DNA from: Hyphomonas oceanitis SCH89
GTDB taxonomy: Bacteria > Pseudomonadota > Alphaproteobacteria > Caulobacterales > Hyphomonadaceae
Length of the DNA: 56,341 bases
NCBI RefSeq assembly: GCF_000685295.1
Contig: NZ_ARYL01000028.1
Location: forward strand, 1 to 56,341
Direction: 5' to 3'
Program-made: the position numbers and the translations under genes
Notes under the pieces: model-generated
What the model saw: only the letters and a program-made list of their open reading frames with translations
What the model was told of the DNA's origin: nothing
Database searches by the model: none
Shown here: one piece after another, positions 49,701 to 56,341 of the stretch
Position numbering within the stretch: the stretch's first letter is position 1
Layout: each line of letters begins with the position of its first letter

Positions 49701-51277
49701 TTATCGCTGTGGGCTTAGAGACTGATAACAATATACCGGGACGTAAGCGTTATGACTTACTTGGTGCGTTGGCACGAATGCCGGAACTTTCGAGCGTTGA
49801 AGCTATCAGGATACTGGTTGTAACGAGGGGAGGAATTCCTGTCTTCGACGAACCCGTTTCGGATAGTCAAGCCGCGCTGGTCTTCGGCCCAATCAGCATG
49901 CTTGCCGTTGAGTCAGAGAATCTCATGCCTCAGCACATCGATTTCAGCGCAAATGGCGATGCTTTGTCTGATCTGAATATACGTCGACTTCTTGCTGAAG
50001 CTTCGCAAGAGAAATTTGAGTCAATAGTCGCCTGGCGAGAGCGGCGCTGGCTTCGTCGCTTCGAGCCGGTTGCGTTGCCGCCGTCTCAACAACTCCCCGC
50101 TTCTCTCAAGGAGAGGGGAGTGTATCTGATAACCGGCGGCACAGGTGGAATTGGCCGAACGCTTGCTCTTTGGCTTGCTCGTAATGCATCTACCCGGATC
50201 GTTTTGACGTCGCGCAAGCCGCTGCCACCACGGGACGAGTGGGACAATATTGTTGCCAGCGACAAGGATGGTGACGCGACCTCGCAAATAATCAAAGGGA
50301 TTCTGGAGATTCAGGCGGCAGGCGGAGAAGTCTCCGTGGAATGCGCGGATGTGACTGATCGCGATGCTATGCGCGGTGTTATTGATCGTATGCTGCAAAA
50401 GTGGGGTCAGATAGATGGCATTATCCACGCTGCTGGATCACCCGGGGCTGGAAAGCTCTTCGTCATGGATGATCCAGACGAAGTATCTCTTACACTGTCG
50501 TCGAAGGTCGACGGATTGAACATTATGGCCGAACTTCTTCGTGATACTCCGCTAGACTTTATTGCCGTCATGAGCAGTATCAACGGAATCTTGGCGGCAC
50601 CAGGGAATGCGGCATATAGTTCTGCAAATGCGTATCTTGATGCATTCCCAAACTCGGCAATACGGCCAGACAGTTGGAAGCGAGTCATGGTTTTCAACTG
50701 GGACGCTTGGCGCGATGTGGGAATGGCTACGCGAATTGAAGTCGCCGAGAATCACCGTGCAGAAAGAGCTAGATTTCTTGAGAAGGCGATTACACCAGAA
50801 GCGGGGGCGGAGATTTTCGCTAGACTTCTGGGATCGGATATAAATCAGGTCGCTGTTACGCCTTACAATCTCCCCCAGGTTGCGGGGAGGCAGCGTCAGG
50901 AGATATGGAAACGTGGCTTAGATACGGTCCTCAACGGTAGTTTACCAAGCGACGCTTCGTTCGGAACTTCGATTCCTATTTCTGACAATATTTCTAGCCG
51001 GTTCGCTCGCGAAGAAGAGCGCGTTATCGCTGCAATCTGGGAGGAGTTAATTGGGGGCGAAATGGAGGGCGCGCATGAGAATTTCTTCGAAAGAGGTGGT
51101 CACTCGCTCATGGCAACTCGGGTTCTCTCGCGCTTAAACAGCGTCGCGGGTGTCAAGCTTACGCTTCGGGATGTATTTGATGCGCCCACAATCGGGGAAC
51201 TCGCAGACTGTGTCATAGAAAAACGCACGACAGCTGATGAAGAAGGAAACGGCGAGCGAGAGGAGTTTGTGATTTGA
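46742..51277 (+). CDS. PKS7: type I PKS module KS-AT-KR-carrier (NRPS-PKS hybrid type)
   Basis: The start is ATG 46742 (VNKENSAD), with GCGGAG upstream and an 11-bp overlap with NRPS1; the frame is open 45 codons further up but that part lies wholly inside NRPS1. About 1511 residues. KS has Cys185 in TACSTS and HGTAT, unlike the TACSSS/HGTGT of the six other PKSs and typical of KSs that take a peptidyl chain. AT has Ser623 (GHSIGEY) and HAFH 719-722, so malonyl-CoA. KR has GGTGGIG near 1126 and Tyr1292 (NAAYSSAN). The carrier domain is PCP-like (GGHS, Ser1455). It should extend the glycyl chain by a malonate unit and reduce it, giving a 4-amino-3-hydroxybutyrate-like unit. The acidic C-terminus (DEEGNGEREEFVI) suits the TubC-type domain of NRPS2. 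Confidence 0.94.
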   Translation: MVNKENSADLSPHAIAIVGMAGRFPDAPDIDTFWRNILAGKESLRTFDAETLKSAGVPTATQDHPDFVAKGSPLDDVDMFDAEFFGLSAGEARIIDPQHRVFLECAWQAMEHAGYAPNQVDDPVGVFAGTGMNTYLLTHILSDPATVEAAGGYQLMLGNDKDFLCTRVSYKLDLRGPSATVQTACSTSLVAVEMACRALSRGECDMALAGGVSIGFPDKAGYLYQEGMIFSPDGHCRPFDVDAQGTRAGAGAGVVTLKRLADAQRDGDTIHAVIRGIAVNNDGGAKAGYTAPSIDGQAEVVAMAHALAGISPRTIGYMEAHGTATPLGDPIEIAALTQVFREETDDIGFCRLGSLKANVGHLDAAAGVAGLIKAVLVLREGIIPPLVNFKSPNPRLALETSPFTASADSSHWPATDTPRRAAISSFGIGGTNAHAVLEQAPVRELDAPRRKHQLLVVSAQTRTALSEASVRLSSHINDARSESLADVAWTLQNGRTNFPIRRFVVAESGEEAATLLAKPFVPRQHDGGSRRVAFLFSGQGSQHAGMGQDLYADEPVYREAIDRCADILKSTIEIDLLGILSDGTDVELSETWIAQPALFATEYAMAELWKSWGVEPAAMLGHSIGEYVAAHIAGVMTLEEALRLVAERGRLMQSMPAGAMAAVELSAKRLRARLRDGIEIAAENGPDLSVISGTKQAVEAFLSDLESEGVGVRRLHTSHAFHSAMMEPALAPFREFASKLLLQVPKIPYVSNVTGTWITDEQATSPDYYAQHLRQAVLFEAGLQLLAQDPSIFLLEVGPGVTLSALAGISLDGERHRIASSLPHPRDDQHDMRTVLSAAGAMWVAGVPLDWEALHGGDSPPCRRPLPTYPFERKRYWVDPKLGGGLLRTNVEPMPEPSAPLEDLGQYLHSTTWASVPINTSIQPSLSGNWLIVADNPISGERLVKGFEASGASALLALVDKDPASVSFESQLSDFAGQLSGGLRGVIIAVGLETDNNIPGRKRYDLLGALARMPELSSVEAIRILVVTRGGIPVFDEPVSDSQAALVFGPISMLAVESENLMPQHIDFSANGDALSDLNIRRLLAEASQEKFESIVAWRERRWLRRFEPVALPPSQQLPASLKERGVYLITGGTGGIGRTLALWLARNASTRIVLTSRKPLPPRDEWDNIVASDKDGDATSQIIKGILEIQAAGGEVSVECADVTDRDAMRGVIDRMLQKWGQIDGIIHAAGSPGAGKLFVMDDPDEVSLTLSSKVDGLNIMAELLRDTPLDFIAVMSSINGILAAPGNAAYSSANAYLDAFPNSAIRPDSWKRVMVFNWDAWRDVGMATRIEVAENHRAERARFLEKAITPEAGAEIFARLLGSDINQVAVTPYNLPQVAGRQRQEIWKRGLDTVLNGSLPSDASFGTSIPISDNISSRFAREEERVIAAIWEELIGGEMEGAHENFFERGGHSLMATRVLSRLNSVAGVKLTLRDVFDAPTIGELADCVIEKRTTADEEGNGEREEFVI

Positions 51278-54200
51278 ACGCCTCAGATCTCCTTTCCCAA
51301 CTCGGCGCTGCTGGCATTGAAGTGCGGCGCAGGAAAGATAAGCTGGTCGTCAATGCACCTGCGGGAACGCTTACGGCGGATCTGCGTGATAAGATCACAG
51401 TGCTTAAGGCTGAACTGTTGGATCTTCTGAAAGATTCTAACGATGGAGATGTGCCGCTGTCGCGTCTACCGCGCGATGTGCCGCTTCCGCTATCGCATTT
51501 TCAGGAGCGCATGTGGCTTCTCCAGCAGCTGGATCCTGACCAAACTGATTATAATCTTGTAACGGTCTGGCCGATGGGGCCGGAGGTGCCTCCCGATCGG
51601 TTGGTCGATGCAATGCGCGAAGTCGTCGCGCGTCACGAAATTTTACATCTTGGCTTCCGACGTCTTTCCGACATGCTTGTGGCCACGCCTTTTAATCCGG
51701 AAGTTGTTCCGATAAGCGTTGAAGACATTTCTGCGCTGTCCCATGATGCTCAACGATCACGCATTGACGGGGAGATAAAGCATCAGGTGGCGCGGCCTTT
51801 TGTTCTCGACGCCGAACCGCCAGTGCGAGCGGTCATTTTCGATCTCGGGGAGGATGGGACGGCACTGCTTATCGCTGCGCATCATATAGCCGTAGATCAT
51901 TGGTCCTTATCGCTGCTAAGAGATGAATTGTCATCAGTTCTAGATGGCATTCCCGGCCCGAAATACTCTGATACATATCAGTATGCGGATTATGCGGGAT
52001 GGGCTCGCGTCGTAGACGGTACACTTTCAATGGTAGAGGGTGTCGATTGGTGGGGACGCTATCTGAATTCTCCCCCCGATTTGTGTGCTTTCGATGCTGA
52101 CATTTCGTCGGACGTGCGGAGCAGTGGGGGGAGCGTATCGTTTGTATGGGATGAGTCCCTAACCGCAGACATCAATCGCTTTGCGAGATCGGAAAGTGCA
52201 TCAGTCTACATGTGCCTTGTGGCGGCTTGCGCTGCACTCTTGTATCGGCAGACTGGGCAAGCGGACATCTTGATCGGATCCGCAGTTGGCGCCCGCCAAC
52301 GACCGGAATTCGAGACGATTATTGGTCCTTTCGTTAATTCGATTACCCTTCGTCTTGAAGCTGGTCCTTCTGTAACATTCCGTCAATTACTCACCCAGGC
52401 GCGTGAGGCCGTCATTGAGACAAGTGCCAGAGCGGACATCCCATTCGAGTCCGTTATCAAGCGTGTGCAGCCAGTGCGCAACGTAAATCGATCCCCACTA
52501 TTCCAGACCGCTGTTGTGATGCAAAATGCTGGTAGCGGACATGCTGAGGCCATTCATGGCGGTGGTGCAATTCATGATTTCACATGGTTCATACGACCGC
52601 TGGAAAACCAGCTGGTTGGTTCGATCGAATATCGCGCAGATATATACTCCGAAAAGGCCATTAGGGATATTTTGGGTCGCTTGGAAGCTTTCGTCCGATC
52701 TGCGCTGGCCGCTCCTGACCAGTTTATCGGAGAGGTGCCAATTTTCGCACCGGGAGAACGAAAACGCCTAATCGAAGAGTTCAATCCCACAGCTTGCGCT
52801 TATGACCGCTCCTTAATTGTCGATCAGGTTGAGCGCGTTGCGCATCATATGCCATCGCGACCAGCTTTGAGCTGCGCGGGGATTACTACCAGCTATGGTG
52901 AGCTTGATGCGCGGGCAAATCAGATCGCCCACCGTCTCATACAGCTTGGCATCAAGCGAGGCGCTATTGTCGGCGTGTGTACAGACCGCAGTCCGGCACT
53001 GCTTGAGGCTATTTTAGGTGTCCAAAAGGCTGGCGCTGCATATCTGCCTCTTGATCCGGACTTTCCTAGCGAACGCTTAAAGTATCAACTGTTAGATAGT
53101 GGTGCCATAGCGCTGATTTCCGATGCCGCATTCGCAAGCACGCTCGCGCTGCCCGCTGATGTAGCTGTTCTCGATATCAATACCGAGCGGGAGGGTCTGG
53201 CAATTTTACCCGCCACGCGCCCAGCTCGCGCATCGTCTCCAGAAGACATTAGCCATCTTATCTACACCTCAGGATCGACAGGTCGACCCAAGGGGGTGAT
53301 AATTCAGCACAAGGCTGTTTCAAACCTAGTTGCTGCGATACGCAACGAGCCTGGTATTCTGCAAGAAGATATCGTAGCTGCGACCACTACGGCGTCATTC
53401 GATATTGCTGCCATCGAGCTATTAGTGCCGCTCACTGTTGGTGCGCGTATTGAACTTCTTTCGCGCGCAGTTGTAACCGATGGGCTTGCGCTGGCCGATG
53501 CGCTGAACGCATGCAAGGCGACTGTAGTCCAAGCCACGCCGTCGGCATGGCGCATGCTCGTGGAGGCGAACTGGCAAGGCGGTGAACACATAACGGCAAT
53601 TACGGGGGGGGAGCCACTTACTCGCGACTTGGCTGATAAGTTGCTTGATCGTGTGGGAAAGCTTTACAATGGGTATGGGCCAACCGAGACGACAGTATAT
53701 TCGTCCGGCTGTTTTGTTGAGCAGGGTGGCGCAGCAATTAGTATCGGTAAGCCCATTGCCAATACGCGCATCTATGTTGTGGATGCTAATGGAAAGTTGG
53801 CGCCTATCGGAATGCGTGGCGAGATTTGTATTGCTGGAGAAGGCGTAGCCGTCGGTTATCACGCTATGCCAGAAGAGACGGAGCTCCGGTTTCGACCAGA
53901 TGAATTTTGTGATAATCCTGCACCGTACGAGACCGTACCGCGATATTATCGCACAGGTGATATCGGAAAGTGGTCGGCTGAAGGGGTGTTGTATCACCTT
54001 GGTCGCATGGACCATCAAGTGAAAATCCGTGGACTGCGTATTGAGTTAGGTGAGATTGAGGCGACACTTTTGTCTGATCCAGCGATCCGCCAGGCCGTGG
54101 TGATCGTGAGTGAAGCGGGCCAGCACGACTTACGTTTGGTCGCCTATGTCGTGTTTGAGCCGGGACAAGAGCGCACAGCAAGTGAGACACGGCAACTCGC

Positions 54201-54579
54201 GCGTGAGCGGCTGCCGAATTATATGGTTCCATCCATTATAATTGACCTCATGGCCTTACCAATGACGCCGAATGGCAAGATAGATCGAAAAGCACTTCCG
54301 GATCCTTATAGCAGGTCGATGCAACATGTCGTCCGGGTTCCTACGGAGCCGGGACTAGAGAGTGACTTTGCTAAGATCTGGGCCGATGTTCTCCAAATAG
54401 AGAATATAGGCGCCGAGGATAATTTCTTCGATCTAGGGGGGCACTCCCTGCTAACACTTCGCGTAGTATCGCGCGTAGAAGAGCAGCTTGGAATGAAGCT
54501 TGATCCTAGATTATTGTTCTTTCAAAATCTTCGTCAGGTTGCGGCTCAGATTCGCCGCACTGTCGAGGAACAGGCATGA
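51274..54579 (+). CDS. NRPS2: TubC-C-A-PCP, terminal extension module
   Basis: A 1101-residue NRPS that starts at TTG 51274, overlapping the PKS7 stop (TTGA), with AGGAG 8 nt upstream. It has a TubC-type docking domain (about 1-55, VVNAPAGTL) and a condensation domain with HHIAVDHWS (203-211). There His stands in the Gly place, a variation like the HHxxxDF form I associate with acceptance of polyketide donors. The adenylation domain (YTSGSTGRPKG) and the PCP (Ser1058 in GGHS) follow. The specificity residues are D710, I711, I714, Q753, I776, G778, G800, V808, Y809, K1002, or DIIQIGGVYK. Asp710 indicates an alpha-amino acid, but I do not recognise the code; it partly resembles glycine codes with a wider pocket. 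No TE, reductase or terminal C domain is attached, so release must be in trans. Confidence 0.94.
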   Translation: MNASDLLSQLGAAGIEVRRRKDKLVVNAPAGTLTADLRDKITVLKAELLDLLKDSNDGDVPLSRLPRDVPLPLSHFQERMWLLQQLDPDQTDYNLVTVWPMGPEVPPDRLVDAMREVVARHEILHLGFRRLSDMLVATPFNPEVVPISVEDISALSHDAQRSRIDGEIKHQVARPFVLDAEPPVRAVIFDLGEDGTALLIAAHHIAVDHWSLSLLRDELSSVLDGIPGPKYSDTYQYADYAGWARVVDGTLSMVEGVDWWGRYLNSPPDLCAFDADISSDVRSSGGSVSFVWDESLTADINRFARSESASVYMCLVAACAALLYRQTGQADILIGSAVGARQRPEFETIIGPFVNSITLRLEAGPSVTFRQLLTQAREAVIETSARADIPFESVIKRVQPVRNVNRSPLFQTAVVMQNAGSGHAEAIHGGGAIHDFTWFIRPLENQLVGSIEYRADIYSEKAIRDILGRLEAFVRSALAAPDQFIGEVPIFAPGERKRLIEEFNPTACAYDRSLIVDQVERVAHHMPSRPALSCAGITTSYGELDARANQIAHRLIQLGIKRGAIVGVCTDRSPALLEAILGVQKAGAAYLPLDPDFPSERLKYQLLDSGAIALISDAAFASTLALPADVAVLDINTEREGLAILPATRPARASSPEDISHLIYTSGSTGRPKGVIIQHKAVSNLVAAIRNEPGILQEDIVAATTTASFDIAAIELLVPLTVGARIELLSRAVVTDGLALADALNACKATVVQATPSAWRMLVEANWQGGEHITAITGGEPLTRDLADKLLDRVGKLYNGYGPTETTVYSSGCFVEQGGAAISIGKPIANTRIYVVDANGKLAPIGMRGEICIAGEGVAVGYHAMPEETELRFRPDEFCDNPAPYETVPRYYRTGDIGKWSAEGVLYHLGRMDHQVKIRGLRIELGEIEATLLSDPAIRQAVVIVSEAGQHDLRLVAYVVFEPGQERTASETRQLARERLPNYMVPSIIIDLMALPMTPNGKIDRKALPDPYSRSMQHVVRVPTEPGLESDFAKIWADVLQIENIGAEDNFFDLGGHSLLTLRVVSRVEEQLGMKLDPRLLFFQNLRQVAAQIRRTVEEQA

Positions 54580-55364
54580 TTTCCTTCTATTTTGGCTCGA
54601 CGGACCGCCGACTATTCGGCGCCTACCATCCCGCGCAGGGCGGAGGAGGTAATCGTGCTGTCTTGCTTTGCTATCCTTGGGGCTTTGAATACGCAAATGC
54701 GCACCGATCCATGGTCCGGCTTGCCAATTTGCTATCCCAAGCTGGGTATCACGCCCTTCGTTTCGATTATTACGGTACCGGTGACTCTGCGGGGGAAGAT
54801 CGAGACGCTGACTTGAGTGGCGCAAGGGAGGACATCGCAAGGGCAATTGGAGAGTTGAGGGAGCTAAGTGGAGTCGAAACAGTGTCAATTATTGGCTTGC
54901 GGCTTGGCGCTGCGCTAGCGGTGATGACGACACGAGACATGCCATCAATGGTCGACCGCCTGGTCCTGTGGGACCCCGTCATTGATGGCGTGAGATATAT
55001 GGAAGAGTTGTATGACCTCGATGACTCCTTGAATATTCCAGGCGTCGGATCTGCGGGAGTGTTTTCTGTTGAGGATGGGGGCGGCCGAGAGGTCATGGGA
55101 CTTCCGTTGACAGCTCGCGTGGCTTCCGAGATTTCTGGGGTCAAGTTGACAACGACCTTGTCGGGTCTGCCCAACGAAACCCTAGTCATTGTCACATGTG
55201 CGAGTTCCGGCCAGAAGGGGCTGAAAGCTTATGTGGACGGGACCAACGGCCAGTCCACTTTCGAGCGTATAGAGGATCATGCTGCGTGGCATGAAGACTG
55301 GCCCGATAATGCAGGAGTTATCCCGGTGTCGGTGTTGAATCGGATATTGTCATGGATGCGCTAA
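54576..55364 (+). CDS. Alpha/beta hydrolase fold protein with Arg at the nucleophile position
   Basis: A 262-residue protein with an alpha/beta-hydrolase fold: RFDYYGTGDSAG near 66-77, then the nucleophile-elbow strand VSIIGLRLGAALA. The elbow reads G107-L-R109-L-G111, so Arg stands where Ser, Cys or Asp is expected. A His is present late in the sequence (EDHAAWH). The GLRLGA form and the pairing with a second hydrolase recall the hydrolases associated with exosortase A loci, from memory and not searched. It overlaps NRPS2 by ATGA and the next gene by 13 bp, which ties it to the assembly line. Without a nucleophile it may be a non-catalytic partner, a chaperone of the second hydrolase, or use another mechanism. 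It is a candidate part of the release system. Confidence 0.85.
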   Translation: MISFYFGSTDRRLFGAYHPAQGGGGNRAVLLCYPWGFEYANAHRSMVRLANLLSQAGYHALRFDYYGTGDSAGEDRDADLSGAREDIARAIGELRELSGVETVSIIGLRLGAALAVMTTRDMPSMVDRLVLWDPVIDGVRYMEELYDLDDSLNIPGVGSAGVFSVEDGGGREVMGLPLTARVASEISGVKLTTTLSGLPNETLVIVTCASSGQKGLKAYVDGTNGQSTFERIEDHAAWHEDWPDNAGVIPVSVLNRILSWMR

Positions 55365-56281
55365 ACGCACAGATTTCCGAAAGGGCAGTACGGCTCGGCT
55401 ACGACGAATCCATCGCAGCTATTGTTACGCGACCAGTCGTAGAGACAGCACTACCAGCAATAGTAATTCTGAATACTGGTGTTGTGCATAGGGTCGGACA
55501 TCATCGTAAATTCGTCTCTCTGTCACGCCGTCTCGCCAAAGCTGGCCATACCGTCTTGCGATTTGATTTTCCTGGATTAGGAGATAGCTCTGCGATTTCC
55601 GGTGACGCCACACTCCTCGAAACGAATCTTGCCGCGATAAGGTTGGTCGTAGACTGGGTTGAACGTACATTTGCGATACACCGCTTTGCGATGGTAGGAC
55701 TTTGTTCAGGTGCGGATCAGTCTATTATATACGCGAGTAGTGATGCGCGCGTTAAAGGCGTGGTCTTGTTAGACCCCTCCGTTCCCCGCACCAAACGCTA
55801 CCACATGATCGATTTCTATCGCCGAGTCACAAACCTAAAGGTCTGGACCAATCTTTTGTCTGGTCGCGGTCGTTTCTGGTCTCGAATGGGGCGGGCACTA
55901 GGCAAAGATGCTGAGGCGGGAATACAATCTGAACCGTTTTCACGTCCTGATCTGGAAAGTCCCGAGGCTATCGCTTTCTTGGAGGGTGTATATCAGGGAG
56001 CACTCGACAATGATGCTCACCTGCTTGCCGTTTTTACGGCTGGGCCAGACTATCAGCATAATTATCGTGAACAGATTTTGCATGCCTTGCCCAAGGTGCA
56101 ATTTGGGAATCGAATAAGCCTCCACTTTCTCAGAGATTGTGATCATACATTCATGAGGGAAAGACAGCGCGAAACCTTGTACGCTCTGATTGGTGAATGG
56201 CTTCAGTCGCACTTCTCAAGTCTAGAAGCGCCCCAAACAGTTTTATCACAAGATGACGGAATCGAGACTGTTGAGTTCTAG
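55352..56281 (+). CDS. Alpha/beta hydrolase with Cys nucleophile elbow, possible product-release enzyme
   Basis: A 309-residue alpha/beta-hydrolase. RFDFPGLGDSS is followed by the elbow G116-L-C118-S-G120, which places Cys118 in the nucleophile position with Ser119 next to it. DCDHTFM near the C-terminus carries a likely catalytic His, and DPSVP or a nearby Asp could complete a triad. It starts inside the previous hydrolase gene (13-bp overlap), is the last gene of the plus arm and ends 60 bp before the window edge. Because NRPS2 has no thioesterase, this protein is the best candidate for off-loading the chain by hydrolysis, cyclisation or transfer. Cys-type thioesterases are known in NRPS systems, for example in obafluorin synthesis. 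An exosortase-associated-like hydrolase with an envelope role is the alternative. Confidence 0.85.
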   Translation: MDALNAQISERAVRLGYDESIAAIVTRPVVETALPAIVILNTGVVHRVGHHRKFVSLSRRLAKAGHTVLRFDFPGLGDSSAISGDATLLETNLAAIRLVVDWVERTFAIHRFAMVGLCSGADQSIIYASSDARVKGVVLLDPSVPRTKRYHMIDFYRRVTNLKVWTNLLSGRGRFWSRMGRALGKDAEAGIQSEPFSRPDLESPEAIAFLEGVYQGALDNDAHLLAVFTAGPDYQHNYREQILHALPKVQFGNRISLHFLRDCDHTFMRERQRETLYALIGEWLQSHFSSLEAPQTVLSQDDGIETVEF

Positions 56282-56341
56282 CGATAGGAAAGCTTGATCA
56301 AAGCTAAATAGGTAACCGTCCGGTCTGCCCGCCCTTGTGGT
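56282..56341. other. Window end after the last hydrolase
   Basis: Sixty bases follow the last stop codon. A weak 5-bp dyad (AGCTT / AAGCT) is present but no T-run follows, so no terminator is called. Further genes of the plus arm may lie beyond the window. Confidence 0.4.

Overview
The window holds nearly all of a large hybrid polyketide synthase / non-ribosomal peptide synthetase (PKS-NRPS) gene cluster from a Gram-negative bacterium. I infer a proteobacterium, probably alphaproteobacterial. The grounds are the Wzx-type flippase, an exosortase-associated style hydrolase pair, the IS3/IS407-type transposase and the general codon use; the taxon cannot be proved from this sequence. No housekeeping gene, rRNA, complete tRNA or CRISPR array is visible.

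Layout. Positions 1-656 are the right end of an IS3-family insertion sequence (orfB transposase fragment plus terminal repeat), cut by the window edge. Positions 657-1392 are non-coding, with a short tandem repeat and a candidate terminator for the large leftward operon. From 41554 down to 1393, on the minus strand and in transcription order, lie a Sfp-type phosphopantetheinyl transferase, a Wzx/MOP-type flippase, a type II thioesterase, five single-module PKS proteins (PKS1-PKS5), an EamA-type transporter and a sixth PKS (PKS6). From 41779 to 56281, on the plus strand, lie NRPS1, PKS7, NRPS2 and two alpha/beta hydrolases. The two arms diverge from a 224-bp region (41555-41778).

Predicted assembly line, with labels PKS1-7 and NRPS1-2 given in transcription order: PKS1 KS-AT-KR-ACP; PKS2 KS-AT-DH-ER-KR-ACP; PKS3 KS-AT-cMT-ACP; PKS4 KS-AT-DH-cMT-ER-KR-ACP; PKS5 KS-AT-DH-cMT-KR-ACP; PKS6 KS-AT-DH-ER-KR-ACP; NRPS1 TubC-C-TubC-C-A(Gly)-PCP; PKS7 KS-AT-KR-carrier; NRPS2 TubC-C-A-PCP. 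If collinear, it makes a methyl-branched, partly reduced acyl chain. That chain is amidated to glycine, the glycine is extended by a reduced malonate unit (a 4-amino-3-hydroxybutyrate-like unit), and a second amino acid is added. No integrated thioesterase or reductase releases the chain. Two hydrolases follow instead; one has Cys and the other Arg where the Ser nucleophile is expected.

Four things stand out: an unbroken chain of six 4-nt ATGA overlaps through the minus operon, with a transporter inside it; a TubC-type docking domain in the middle of NRPS1; an unusual FAAH motif in two ATs, both in methyltransferase modules; and the hydrolase pair at the end. I do not recognise the whole architecture as that of a known compound, but no database search was possible.
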